From Pseudomonas sp. DNDY-54 (lineage in GTDB: Bacteria > Pseudomonadota > Gammaproteobacteria > Pseudomonadales > Pseudomonadaceae), in assembly GCF_019880365.1 (NCBI RefSeq), contig NZ_CP082271.1, forward strand, positions 4,092,001 through 4,156,000: DNA of 64,000 bases, read 5' to 3'. Of the stretch, positions 35,356 through 44,536 are shown piece after piece (within the stretch, counting starts at the first letter, position 1; each line of letters begins with the position of its first letter). The notes beneath the pieces are model-generated. The model was not told the DNA's origin, ran no database searches, and saw only the letters and a program-made list of their open reading frames with translations. A program made the translations under genes and the position numbers.

Positions 35356-35443
35356 AACGCGGCTCCAGCGATCCGACTCAGGCGACCGGCGGCCACATCA
35401 TGGCAACCGGTCGCCTCGCAAAGCGCTAGCAATACCACCCGTC

Positions 35444-36259
35444 TCAGCGATTCGCCAGTTCGATCAGGTCTGCGCGCCAGTGCACGCCGCGCGGCAACGC
35501 CAGGAAGAACGGGTTCAGATAGTTCTCGCGCGCTTCATAGCTCAGCCCCACGCCGCTGATATCCAGCACCTCACCGCCCGCCCCCTCGAGCACACCCTGA
35601 GCGGCCGCGGTGTCCCACTGCGACGTCGGCGCAAGCCGTGGATAGCAATCCGCAGCGCCCTCGGCGAGCAAGCATAGCTTCAATGAGCTACCGACGTTGG
35701 CCAGCGTCAGCTCGCCAAAGCGCTGTCGCAGACCCTCGAGCAAGCGCTCCTGCGCCTCGCTGGAGTGACGGCGACTGGCAACCACGGTAAGGCCCTCGAC
35801 CGGTTGCTGACGAACCTGCAACGGCTGCGCCGCTCCATCGGCTTCGGCGCGCCACGCGCCGATCCCGGCGCCGCCGTAATAACAGCGACCATTGGCCGGA
35901 ATGCCCACGACACCAAACACCACCCGCCCCTGCTCGATCAACGCGACGTTAACCGTGAACTCCTCACTGCCGGCAATGAATTCCTTGGTGCCATCCAGCG
36001 GATCGACCAGCCACCAGCGGGTCCAGCCGGCCCGCTCAGCCAGGCTCAGGTCGCAGTCTTCCTCGGACAACACGGGCACATTCGGGTCTAGGGCGCGCAG
36101 CCCGTCGGCCAACAGATGATGAGCGGCCATATCGGCTACGGTCACGGGCGAGGCATCCGCCTTTTGCTGGACCTGCACGCCGCTGCGCCAGTGCGGCAGG
36201 ATGACCTGACCTGCGTCGCGCACCAGATCGATAACCCGCGTCAGATAGGGATGGCTCAT
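35444..36259 (-). CDS. cysQ: 3'(2'),5'-bisphosphate nucleotidase CysQ
   Basis: A 271-residue Mg-dependent, Li-sensitive phosphatase of the inositol monophosphatase fold that hydrolyses PAP from sulfate assimilation. The metal motif WLVDPLDGTKEFIAG is diagnostic, with LSEEDC upstream and PTSQWDTAAAQGVLEGAGG as the third metal-site block. The ATG at 36259 overlaps the nudE stop by 4 bases (TGA within ATGA), so cysQ is the second gene of nudE-cysQ. This pair is conserved in Pseudomonas. Confidence 0.95.
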   Translation of the reverse strand: MSHPYLTRVIDLVRDAGQVILPHWRSGVQVQQKADASPVTVADMAAHHLLADGLRALDPNVPVLSEEDCDLSLAERAGWTRWWLVDPLDGTKEFIAGSEEFTVNVALIEQGRVVFGVVGIPANGRCYYGGAGIGAWRAEADGAAQPLQVRQQPVEGLTVVASRRHSSEAQERLLEGLRQRFGELTLANVGSSLKLCLLAEGAADCYPRLAPTSQWDTAAAQGVLEGAGGEVLDISGVGLSYEARENYLNPFFLALPRGVHWRADLIELANR

Positions 36260-36822
36260 CGGTCGAATTCTCCGCGCTCGGTCAGTACATCACGCGCCAG
36301 GTACAACGCTGCCAGCGCGCGGCCTTCGCTGAACTGCGGGTTCTGAATCAGGCTGGACAGCTCGCGCAGATCAACCCGGTCGACGCGCATCGGCTCGGGC
36401 TCGTCGCCCGGCAATTGCTCGGGGTAGAGATCGCGCGCCAGCACCACCTGGATTTTCTGGCTCATGTAACCGGGCGAAAGGGACAACTCGGTGAGGAGCT
36501 CCAACTGGCGCGCGCCGAACCCCGCTTCTTCCTTCAATTCACGGTTGGCCGCGTCGAGGACATCCTCACCCGGCTCGATCAGTCCCTTGGGCAAGGACAG
36601 CTCGTAGGTGTCGGTACCACCGCAATATTCCTCGATCAATAACGCCCGCCCGTCGGCTTCCAGCGCCACGATCATCACCGCGCCATAGCCGGTACCCTTG
36701 CCGACCAGCCGTTCGTAGGTGCGCTCGACACCGTTGGAAAACCGCAGCTGCAGCTCCTCGACACGGAACAGACGGCTGGTGGCTACGATCTCTCGGGCAA
36801 GCACGGTAGGTTTCTGGCGCAT
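36256..36822 (-). CDS. nudE: ADP compounds hydrolase NudE
   Basis: A 188-residue NUDIX hydrolase acting on ADP-ribose, Ap3A and NADH. The Nudix box is complete: GLIEPGEDVLDAANRELKEE-type spacing (G-x5-E-x7-REL-x-EE-x-G) at about residues 96-118. The start MRQKPTVLAREIVATSRLF matches NudE. It is the first gene of the minus-strand nudE-cysQ pair and is divergent from the yrfG-type nucleotidase gene, as in enterobacteria, with 164 bp between the starts. Confidence 0.95.
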   Translation of the reverse strand: MRQKPTVLAREIVATSRLFRVEELQLRFSNGVERTYERLVGKGTGYGAVMIVALEADGRALLIEEYCGGTDTYELSLPKGLIEPGEDVLDAANRELKEEAGFGARQLELLTELSLSPGYMSQKIQVVLARDLYPEQLPGDEPEPMRVDRVDLRELSSLIQNPQFSEGRALAALYLARDVLTERGEFDR

Positions 36823-36986
36823 GGAAGCTATCCTTTAAACGCGAACCACAATCATAACAGGCAGTTTGAAAACTACCGTGGTCGGTGATGCGGCCAGACA
36901 GGCCGGTGTTTTCGCACGCCGCGAACGCTTTGCATCGCGCCGACGGCTGTCGCACCATTGCACTATTCGCCGAACAAGAGCCCACC

Positions 36987-37667
36987 ATGATCGCTTCACT
37001 GCCCTGGTCCGAGATCGACACCGTCCTGCTGGACATGGACGGCACCTTGCTCGATCTGCACTTCGATAACCATTTCTGGCTCGAATTCCTGCCCCAGCGC
37101 TACGCCGACCTGCACGGCATCAGCCGAGCCATGGCCGAACTGGAACTCGCCCCGCTGTTCAACGAACACGAGGGCAAACTTACCTGGTATTGCCTGGACT
37201 TCTGGACCCGCGAGCTGAACCTGCCGATCCGCGAAATGAAACGCGAGATCGCGGACCTGATCGCCCTGCGCCCGGCCGCCGACGAATTCCTCGCCGCCCT
37301 GCGCGATTCGGACAAGCGCGTGGTGCTGATCACCAATGCGCACCGCGACTCGTTGTCGCTGAAGCTCGAGCGCATCGAACTGGCGCCGTGGTTCGATCGT
37401 CTGATCAGTTCGCATGACTACGGCTTTCCCAAAGAGCAAGCGCAGTTCTGGTACGCACTGAAGGCGGACCTGGATTTCAGTCCCGCTACTGCCCTGTTCA
37501 TCGACGACAGCCTGCCGGTATTGCGCAGCGCCCGAGATTTCGGCGTCGCGCACCTGCTGGCGATCCGCGAACCGGACAGCCGACGCGGCCAAAAAAACAC
37601 TGAAGAATTCACCGCAGTCGGCGATTATCTGGAGCTGATTCGCAGTTTGCAGGGGTATCCAGCCTGA
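36987..37667 (+). CDS. yrfG: GMP/IMP nucleotidase, HAD superfamily (YrfG)
   Basis: A 226-residue haloacid dehalogenase-type phosphatase. Motif I is LLDMDGTLLDLHFDN (nucleophile Asp), motif II VVLITNA, the motif III lysine lies in GFPKEQ and motif IV is ALFIDDSLPVL. YrfG-type enzymes dephosphorylate GMP and IMP. The start MIASLPWSEIDTVLLDMDG at 36987 is typical; the frame is open upstream into the nudE promoter region without family likeness. It is divergent from nudE, a conserved neighbourhood. Confidence 0.92.
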   Translation: MIASLPWSEIDTVLLDMDGTLLDLHFDNHFWLEFLPQRYADLHGISRAMAELELAPLFNEHEGKLTWYCLDFWTRELNLPIREMKREIADLIALRPAADEFLAALRDSDKRVVLITNAHRDSLSLKLERIELAPWFDRLISSHDYGFPKEQAQFWYALKADLDFSPATALFIDDSLPVLRSARDFGVAHLLAIREPDSRRGQKNTEEFTAVGDYLELIRSLQGYPA

Positions 37668-37823
37668 GTGCTGGCAATCACCAACTGCGGCCGGCCGGAG
37701 GGCAACGCACCTGAACAGAAGACCATCACGGCTCGGCTCGACGCTGCGCTGCACAGGGCAATCGATGCCACTCACAGGCCGTGACCGGAGAGTCCCACCC
37801 CGTCGCACCCCGATGGAAACCCC

Positions 37824-39926
37824 ATGGCCATAGACCTGGAACGCTGGCCAGCCGAGCGCAGCGAAATGAGCCGACGCATTGCCCGTCATGATTGGCGCGC
37901 GACAGCATTGGGCCCGACCGGCGAATGGCCGACGGCCCTGCGTGTGCTGCTCGACACGCTGCTCGATGCACCGCTACCGATGTGCATCCTCTGGGGGGAA
38001 GCCGGCCTGCAGCTGTACAACGATGCCCACGCCGCGCTGATTGGCCGCCACCATCCCGCCGCGCTCGGCGCGCCGGTCACCGACACCTGGGGCAAGCTCT
38101 GGCCGGAGCTGGTCGAAGCACATGGGCGGGGGGCTCAAGGCCGCGCCTTTCAGCTGCACAGCCAGTGCCTGTCACTGAGCGACGGGAATGACGCGGATAG
38201 CACCTGGTTCGATCTGTCCCTTAGCCCAGTCCGGGACGGGCCCGCCATCAGCGGACAGCTCCTGTGCTTGCGCCACAGCGAAGAAGAAGCACTGCGTCGA
38301 CGCCAGGACGAAATGAAGTTAATCATCGACGCGCTGCCAGTATTGATCGGCTACGTCGACAAGGACCTGCGCTACCGCTACAACAATCGCCATTACGAGG
38401 AATGGTTCGGCCACTCGCCGGCCTGGCTGTATGGAAAACGGCTGGTCGACATCGTAGGCGAACGCGCCCTCGACGCCCGCGCGGCGGAAATAGCCAGGAC
38501 GTTAGCCGGCGAGGACGTCGTCTTCGAGGCGTATATGCCGCATAAGGATGGCCAGCCGCGCCAATCCCTCATGCACTACCTACCCAGGCGAGACGCGAAC
38601 GGGGACGTGCAGGGCTTCTTCTTGCTGGCGCAGGACGTCACCGAGCGCTGGAAGGCCGAGCAAGCCTTGCGGGAGCTAAACGAGACACTGGAGAGCCGGG
38701 TGCAAGAGCGCACCGAGGCACTGGCCGAAGTGTACGAGCGACTGGTCGCCGAGATGGCCAGCCGCCAACAGGCGCAGGAAGCCCTGCGCCAGGCACAGAA
38801 GATGGAGGCCGTCGGGCAGCTCACCGGAGGCATCGCCCACGATTTCAACAACATGCTGACTGGCATCATTGGCGGCCTGGACCTGATTCAGCGCTACAAC
38901 CAGTCCGGCCGGCACGCCGAAACCCAGCGATTCATCGATGCCGCCGTAAGCTCAGCCAATCGCGCCGCGGCGCTGACACACCGGTTGCTAGCCTTCGCTC
39001 GGCGTCAACCGTTGAACCTCAAGCGCGTCGACCTGAACGCCCTGGTCGAATCAATGCACGATCTGATCGTGCGAACCCTCGGCAGTCACATCTTGGTGGA
39101 TGCGCTGTTGGAGCCTGACCTCTGGCCAGCGAACAGCGATGAAAACCAGCTGGAAAGCGCACTCCTCAATCTCGTAATCAACGCTCGTGATGCGATGCCT
39201 GACGGTGGCAGCCTCTACATCGCGACCAGCAACATCCAGGTGGAACATCAGGCTGAAGTAGGCGAGCTGACGCCGGGGCGCTACGTGCGCCTCAGCGTGA
39301 TCGACAGCGGTTGCGGGATGACGCCGAAAGTCCTGGCGGCGGCGTTCGAACCCTTTTTCACCACAAAACCGATCGGCCAAGGCACCGGCCTGGGTCTGTC
39401 GATGATCTACGGCTTCGCGCGCCAGACAGGCGGCCACGTTCAGATCGTCAGCGAGCCCGGTAACGGCACGGAGGTTACCCTTTACCTGCCAGCCCACCCC
39501 GAAGCATGGTCGTTGACGGTGCCTGCCGCGCCTGAGGTGCACGTGCCCCAGGCCCTGCACGGCGAAACCGTGCTGGTGGTGGAGGATGATCCCGCCGTGC
39601 GCCTGCTGGTGCTGGACGTACTGGTGATGCTCGGCTACCGCGCGCTGGAGGCCGCTGAAGGCAACGCGGCCGTGCATATCCTGAAGAGCAGCGAACGTAT
39701 CGACCTGTTGATCTCTGACGTGGGCTTACCAGGCATGAACGGCCGCCAACTTGCGGACATCGCCCGCCAGCAACGGCCCGGTCTGAAAGTGCTGTTCATC
39801 ACCGGTTACGCCGAACAAGCAGCCAGCAGCGGCTTTCTTGAGCCCGGCATGGATCTGGTCAGCAAGCCGTTCTCCATCGATCATTTGGCCAACCGGATAC
39901 GCGACATGCTGGCAGGCGCGCTATAA
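37824..39926 (+). CDS. PAS-containing hybrid sensor histidine kinase/response regulator (cytoplasmic)
   Basis: A 700-residue soluble kinase without membrane helices. Residues ~45-150 and ~160-275 are two PAS-like domains (second with NNRHYEEWFGHSPAWLYGK), ~275-325 a coiled coil, H339 in GQLTGGIAHDFNNMLTGIIG the HisKA histidine of the HWE/NtrB-like DFNN type, followed by an N-box (LLNLVINARDAMPDG), G-boxes (DSGCGM, GTGLGLSM) and a C-terminal receiver from ~577 with aspartate in LLISDVGLPGMNGRQ. The N-terminal SRRIARHDWRATALGPTGEW is the pattern of cytosolic PAS kinases. The signal and partner are unknown; no response regulator is adjacent. Confidence 0.9.
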   Translation: MAIDLERWPAERSEMSRRIARHDWRATALGPTGEWPTALRVLLDTLLDAPLPMCILWGEAGLQLYNDAHAALIGRHHPAALGAPVTDTWGKLWPELVEAHGRGAQGRAFQLHSQCLSLSDGNDADSTWFDLSLSPVRDGPAISGQLLCLRHSEEEALRRRQDEMKLIIDALPVLIGYVDKDLRYRYNNRHYEEWFGHSPAWLYGKRLVDIVGERALDARAAEIARTLAGEDVVFEAYMPHKDGQPRQSLMHYLPRRDANGDVQGFFLLAQDVTERWKAEQALRELNETLESRVQERTEALAEVYERLVAEMASRQQAQEALRQAQKMEAVGQLTGGIAHDFNNMLTGIIGGLDLIQRYNQSGRHAETQRFIDAAVSSANRAAALTHRLLAFARRQPLNLKRVDLNALVESMHDLIVRTLGSHILVDALLEPDLWPANSDENQLESALLNLVINARDAMPDGGSLYIATSNIQVEHQAEVGELTPGRYVRLSVIDSGCGMTPKVLAAAFEPFFTTKPIGQGTGLGLSMIYGFARQTGGHVQIVSEPGNGTEVTLYLPAHPEAWSLTVPAAPEVHVPQALHGETVLVVEDDPAVRLLVLDVLVMLGYRALEAAEGNAAVHILKSSERIDLLISDVGLPGMNGRQLADIARQQRPGLKVLFITGYAEQAASSGFLEPGMDLVSKPFSIDHLANRIRDMLAGAL

Positions 39927-40034
39927 CGCGAGACATCACGTCAGACGCGCAAAGCGCATTGAAAAACTGCGGTCAGCCGGTCACAGTCGAGCGGTCGGTC
40001 CCTCTGTTCGAACGGTCAACTATCGAGCCTGCTC

Positions 40035-40898
40035 ATGAACGCTCCACGCCGCCCCACTGTGACTTTGCATGACAGCGCACCCGCCGAGGCCAGCCAGCGC
40101 CATCACTTCCAGGCGCTCGGCGAGACACAGCAAGAGCCCGTCGACCTCGCCGAGGAGTGCGCGCTGGCCATCGCCTATAACGGCATCAGCCAGGCGGTGA
40201 TGATGGTGTCCCCGGCGGATCTGGAAGATTTTGTGGTGGGCTTCAGCCTTGGCAGCGGGATTGTCGAAGACATTGGCGAAATCTACGACATTCAGATCAG
40301 CGGCACCGGCAGCGGCCGCCAGGCGACCGTCGAGATCGCCAGCCGCGCCTTCTGGGCCCTCAAGCGCCAGCGCCGGCAACTGCCCGGCAATGCCAGCTGC
40401 GGCCTGTGTGGTGTCGAAGCGCTGGAACAGGCGTTGCCGCAGTTGCCAGTGATGCCTGTCGCCCCGCTCCCACCGGCCCAATGGCTCGAGGGTCTACGCC
40501 AACGCATCGCCGCCTTCCAGCCACTCGGCCAGACCTGCGGCGCAGTACACGCCGCGCTGTTCATCGATGCACAGGGCGAAATCTGCTTTGGCCGAGAGGA
40601 CATCGGCCGGCACAACGCCTTGGACAAGCTGATCGGAGCGCTCAGGCGTGCCGGTCAGGAGGTCGCCGGTGGGGTCGCAGTGGTCACCAGCCGCTGCAGC
40701 CTGGAGCTGATCCATAAAGTGCAGCGTGCCGGCATTCCCACACTGGTCAGCTTCTCTTCACCCACCGGCCTGGCCGCACAATGGGCGCAGCGCCACAACC
40801 TCAACCTGATTCACATCCCCCATCGCAGCCCGCCGCGCGTGTTCAGCCCGGCACGCCGTAACAGCGCGCCAAACGATTCCGGCAAGGCCCAGGCATGA
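40035..40898 (+). CDS. fdhD: Formate dehydrogenase accessory sulfurtransferase FdhD
   Basis: A 287-residue protein that transfers sulfur from IscS to the molybdopterin cofactor of formate dehydrogenases. The essential CxxC is in NASCGLCGVEAL (residues ~120-131). EDIGRHNALDKLIG and VVTSRCSLELIHKVQRAGIP are family blocks. The start ATG at 40035 precedes an ordinary N-terminus. The 3' end overlaps the molybdopterin oxidoreductase start by 4 bases (ATGA), so FdhD is made together with its likely client. Confidence 0.95.
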   Translation: MNAPRRPTVTLHDSAPAEASQRHHFQALGETQQEPVDLAEECALAIAYNGISQAVMMVSPADLEDFVVGFSLGSGIVEDIGEIYDIQISGTGSGRQATVEIASRAFWALKRQRRQLPGNASCGLCGVEALEQALPQLPVMPVAPLPPAQWLEGLRQRIAAFQPLGQTCGAVHAALFIDAQGEICFGREDIGRHNALDKLIGALRRAGQEVAGGVAVVTSRCSLELIHKVQRAGIPTLVSFSSPTGLAAQWAQRHNLNLIHIPHRSPPRVFSPARRNSAPNDSGKAQA

Positions 40899-43216
40899 GC
40901 CTGCAACCGGAACGGCCCCGCTACCGCCCCTACACCGGCGCTGCCGCTGGCTGGGGCGCGTTGCGCAGCGTCGCCAGTTCCTGGCTGGACAGCAAACAGC
41001 CCCTGAAAAACATTCGTGCCTTGCTGAAAACGAACCAGAACGGCGGCTTCGACTGCCCTGGCTGTGCCTGGGGCGATTCACCTGAAGAGGGTGCGGTGAA
41101 ATTCTGCGAGAACGGCGCCAAGGCCGTGAACTGGGAAGCCACCACGCGCCGTGTCGATGCCGCCTTTTTCGCCCGGCATAGCGTCAGCCAGCTCCGCGAA
41201 CAGAGCGACTACTGGCTCGAATACCAGGGTCGTTTGACCGAGCCCATGCGCTATGACCGCGCGAGCGATCATTACCAGCCCATCAGCTGGGATGCCGCCT
41301 TCAGGCTGATCGCCGACCACCTGAACGCGCTGGAGAGCCCGGATCAGGCGGAGTTCTACACGTCCGGTCGTACCAGCAACGAAGCCGCGTATCTCTATCA
41401 GCTGTTCGTTCGCGCTTACGGCAGCAACAACTTCCCCGACTGTTCCAACCTGTGCCACGAGGCCAGCGGCGTTGCGCTTGGCCAGAGCATCGGCGTCGGC
41501 AAGGGCAGCGTGACCTTTGACGACTTCGCCCAGGCGGATGCCATCTTCGTGCTAGGGCAGAACCCCGGAACCAACCATCCGCGCATGCTCGAACCGCTGC
41601 GCGAGGCGGTCGCCCGCGGTGCGCAAGTGGCCTGTTTTAACCCACTGAAAGAGCGCGGCCTGGAACGCTTCCAGCATCCACAACACCTTGTGGAAATGCT
41701 CGCCAATGGGTCCGCGCCGCTGAACACGGCCTTCTTCCGACCAGCGCTCGGCGGTGACATGGCCGCCATACGCGGCATCGCCAAGTTCCTGCTGTTCTGG
41801 GATCGAGAAGCCCGGGCCAACGGTGAGCCATCGGTATTCGACCGCGCCTTTATCGAGCAGCACACCAGCGGCGTCGAGGGTTACCTGGCGACGCTGGACG
41901 CCACCCGCTGGGAAGCCATTGAGGAGCAGTCAGGCCTCGGATTGGTAGAGCTTGAACACGCGGCACGAATCTACCGTCGCGCTGAGCGGGTGATCATCTG
42001 CTGGGCCATGGGCATCACTCAGCATCGCCACTCCGTTGCCACCATCCAGGAAATTACCAACCTGCAGCTGCTGCGCGGCAACCTGGGCAAGCCCGGTGCA
42101 GGCCTTTGTCCGGTGCGCGGTCACAGTAATGTCCAGGGCGATCGCACCATGGGCATCAATGAGCGGCCGCCCGCCGCGCTGCTCGATGCACTGGAGAAAC
42201 GCTTCGGCTTCGCCGTACCACGTCAGCCCGGTCATAACGTGGTTGCAGCCATCGAGGCGATGCTGGCGGGCCATTCGAAGGTCTTCATCGGCCTTGGCGG
42301 CAACTTCGCCCAAGCCACGCCGGACAGCGTACGCACGCATCGGGCATTACAAGGCTGCAACCTGACGGTGCAGATCAGCACCAAGCTCAACCGCAGCCAT
42401 CTCACCCTCGGCCGCGATGCGCTGATACTGCCGTGCCTCGGCCGCACTGACATTGACCGCCAGGCGGCCGGTCCGCAAGCCGTCACGGTAGAAGACTCAT
42501 TCAGCATGATTCACGCGTCCCATGGCCAGCTCGAGCCGCTGTCACCGCTGATGCGCTCGGAGCCGGCAATCATCGCCGGCATGGCGCAGGCGACACTCGG
42601 CAAGCAGCCGGTTGACTGGCAAGCACTCATCGAAGACTACTCGCAGATACGCCACCTTATCGCCGAGACGATTCCCGGTTTTACCGATTTCAACCAGCGC
42701 CTGCGGGCGCCGGGCGGGTTTCATCTGGACCACCCGGCCGCGGCGCGGCGCTGGAACACGGCCAGCGAGCGCGCCCACTTCGTCGCCAACCTGCTGCCGG
42801 ACAGTCTGCTCAATGAGGCAGTGCGTAGCAGCGGCGAACGACCGGACCTGATCCTGCAGACGCTGCGTTCGCACGACCAGTACAACACCACCGTGTACGG
42901 TCTCGATGACCGCTACCGCGGGGTCAAGGGCCAGCGACGGGTGATTTTCGTGAATGGCGCGGATATACGTCGACTCGGCTTCGAGCCGGGACAAAAGGTG
43001 GATATCCGGTCGTTATGGAATGACGGGATCGAGCGCAAGGTAGAGGGCTTTACACTGCTCGCCTTCGATATCCCGCCGGGTCAGGCGGCGGCCTACTACC
43101 CCGAAGCCAACCCGCTGGTGCCACTAGGCAGCCACGGTATCGGTAGCTATACGCCGACATCCAAGTCCATCGCGATCTGCCTGAAGCCCGCCAAAACGGA
43201 TGCGCTGATCCGCTGA
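40895..43216 (+). CDS. FdhF/YdeP family molybdopterin oxidoreductase
   Basis: A 773-residue cytoplasmic molybdopterin-bis-MGD enzyme. The N-terminal GGFDCPGCAWGD with the later FCENGAKAVNWE supplies the Fe-S cysteines of the YdeP type. FYTSGRTSNEAAYLYQLF, SNLCHEASGVALGQSIG, FVLGQNPGTNHPRML and RGHSNVQGDRTMGI are typical, and the C-terminal MGD-binding domain contains RSHDQYNTTVYG. Coupling to fdhD implies a sulfurated Mo/W centre; formate oxidation is the family guess, but YdeP relatives are functionally unclear. No membrane or quinone partner subunits are next to it. Confidence 0.92.
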   Translation: MSLQPERPRYRPYTGAAAGWGALRSVASSWLDSKQPLKNIRALLKTNQNGGFDCPGCAWGDSPEEGAVKFCENGAKAVNWEATTRRVDAAFFARHSVSQLREQSDYWLEYQGRLTEPMRYDRASDHYQPISWDAAFRLIADHLNALESPDQAEFYTSGRTSNEAAYLYQLFVRAYGSNNFPDCSNLCHEASGVALGQSIGVGKGSVTFDDFAQADAIFVLGQNPGTNHPRMLEPLREAVARGAQVACFNPLKERGLERFQHPQHLVEMLANGSAPLNTAFFRPALGGDMAAIRGIAKFLLFWDREARANGEPSVFDRAFIEQHTSGVEGYLATLDATRWEAIEEQSGLGLVELEHAARIYRRAERVIICWAMGITQHRHSVATIQEITNLQLLRGNLGKPGAGLCPVRGHSNVQGDRTMGINERPPAALLDALEKRFGFAVPRQPGHNVVAAIEAMLAGHSKVFIGLGGNFAQATPDSVRTHRALQGCNLTVQISTKLNRSHLTLGRDALILPCLGRTDIDRQAAGPQAVTVEDSFSMIHASHGQLEPLSPLMRSEPAIIAGMAQATLGKQPVDWQALIEDYSQIRHLIAETIPGFTDFNQRLRAPGGFHLDHPAAARRWNTASERAHFVANLLPDSLLNEAVRSSGERPDLILQTLRSHDQYNTTVYGLDDRYRGVKGQRRVIFVNGADIRRLGFEPGQKVDIRSLWNDGIERKVEGFTLLAFDIPPGQAAAYYPEANPLVPLGSHGIGSYTPTSKSIAICLKPAKTDALIR

Positions 43217-43407
43217 CGGCGTGCCGGCGAAAGCGCGACACGACAACACGGTCGAAGCAGCTTAAGACCGTTTCGCTTGATACTGGTTCCCTAGAAAAAT
43301 CAATTAGTTAAGGAACGCGAACGGCGTCATACCTTTCATCGGGAATACTTGCGAAACGCAGCCTCCGGACGTGAGGATCGCGGCGCCATTAGTTGAGAGG
43401 TTTCACC

Positions 43408-43872
43408 ATGAAGTATTCCTCGATTTTGCTGTTATCCGCGAGTCTGCTCAGCGGCGCTGCGTTCGCGGGAAGCAATACCGAAGCCGCCGTCGGCGGCGCG
43501 CTGGGCGGTGCACTGGGCTCAGTTGTAGGTGAGCATCTGGGCGGCTCGACGGGTGCTGCCATCGGTGCTGGCGTAGGAGGCGCAGCCGGTGGCATGGTCG
43601 GCGCAGACAAGCGCAGCCGTACCGAAGCAGCGATCGGCGGTGGCCTGGGTGCTGCTGGCGGCAACGTCATCGGACAGCGGGTCGGCGGCAGTACAGGCGG
43701 TCTGATCGGCGCCGCGGTGGGTGGTGGCGCGGGTGGCGCGATCGGTAACGAATACGGTGATGACGACAGCTATCGCCGTGACGACCGTTACCGCGGCGAT
43801 CATCGTCACGGCCATCCAGGCAAGGGCAAGGGGCACTACAAGAACAAGCACAAGCACAAGCACCACCACTAA
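43408..43872 (+). CDS. Glycine-zipper exported protein with His/Lys-rich tail
   Basis: A 154-residue small exported protein. The signal peptide is residues 1-20 (ILLLSASLLSGAAFA). Residues ~25-115 are almost entirely glycine-zipper repeats (GGALGGALGSVVGEHLGGST, then GGGLGAAGGNVIGQRVGGST), forming amphipathic or membrane-associated helices as in YMGG-like and OsmB-type proteins. The last ~35 residues switch to a charged Asp/Arg segment and end in alternating His/Lys (KNKHKHKHKHHH), which could bind metal. The start at 43408 follows GAGAGG. The function is unknown. Confidence 0.85.
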   Translation: MKYSSILLLSASLLSGAAFAGSNTEAAVGGALGGALGSVVGEHLGGSTGAAIGAGVGGAAGGMVGADKRSRTEAAIGGGLGAAGGNVIGQRVGGSTGGLIGAAVGGGAGGAIGNEYGDDDSYRRDDRYRGDHRHGHPGKGKGHYKNKHKHKHHH

Positions 43873-44013
43873 GCGCGGTGCCTGCGGAACCGATCCAGCC
43901 TCAACGTCTGCTATTGCCGCGCGCAGAGCGCCATAGCAGACGATTGGCGGCAGGCGCCACCGCGTCGGATAGCGGTGAGCTGTTCATGCCAGAGCACACC
44001 TCGCCAACCCTGC

Positions 44014-44451
44014 TCACTCCGCTACAAGCACCTCCAGTGCGGCACGCAGCGTCGCCGGAATCGGCGTCGACTGGTTGGTGGCGCGCTCGACGAACACATG
44101 CACGACCTTGCCCGCCGCGCACGCCTCCTGCTCCCCCTGCTTGAAGATCGCCAGTTCGTACTGCACGGAGCTCTGGCCCAGCCTCGCTACGCGCAAGCCG
44201 ACGTCGATGGTTTCGGGAAAGGCGATCGGCGCGAAATAATCGCATGACGAGCTGACCACAAAGCCCACTACCTTCCCCTGATGAATATCCAACCCGCCTT
44301 TCTGGATCAGGAAGATATTCATCGCGCTGTCGAAGTAGCTGTAATAGGTGACGTTGTTAACGTGACCGTAGATGTCGTTGTCGTGCCACCGCGTGGTGAT
44401 GGTATGGAAGAACCGATAGTCGCCACGCAGATGCTTGGGTTGGTCGGGCAT
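44014..44451 (-). CDS. Acyl-CoA thioesterase, hotdog fold (YbgC/4HBT-like)
   Basis: A 145-residue single-hotdog protein. The catalytic region TTRWHDNDIYGHVNNVTYYSYFDSA contains the Asp and the HVNN motif typical of 4-hydroxybenzoyl-CoA thioesterase-like enzymes. CDYFAPIAFPETIDVGLRV is the second conserved strand set. The start MPDQPKHLRGDYRFFHTI at 44451 is chosen; the frame stays open upstream into the neighbouring alcohol dehydrogenase gene in another phase. It is downstream of the Fe-alcohol dehydrogenase on the same strand (85 bp), so the two may share a transcript. Confidence 0.9.
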   Translation of the reverse strand: MPDQPKHLRGDYRFFHTITTRWHDNDIYGHVNNVTYYSYFDSAMNIFLIQKGGLDIHQGKVVGFVVSSSCDYFAPIAFPETIDVGLRVARLGQSSVQYELAIFKQGEQEACAAGKVVHVFVERATNQSTPIPATLRAALEVLVAE

Positions 44452-44536
44452 GTTGTTCCACTCCGAAAGTGTTGTGATGATCGATCCGTTACATCGGACC
44501 GCGACCGTGCCGCCCCGGCTCGCGCAGCGGCCGCCC

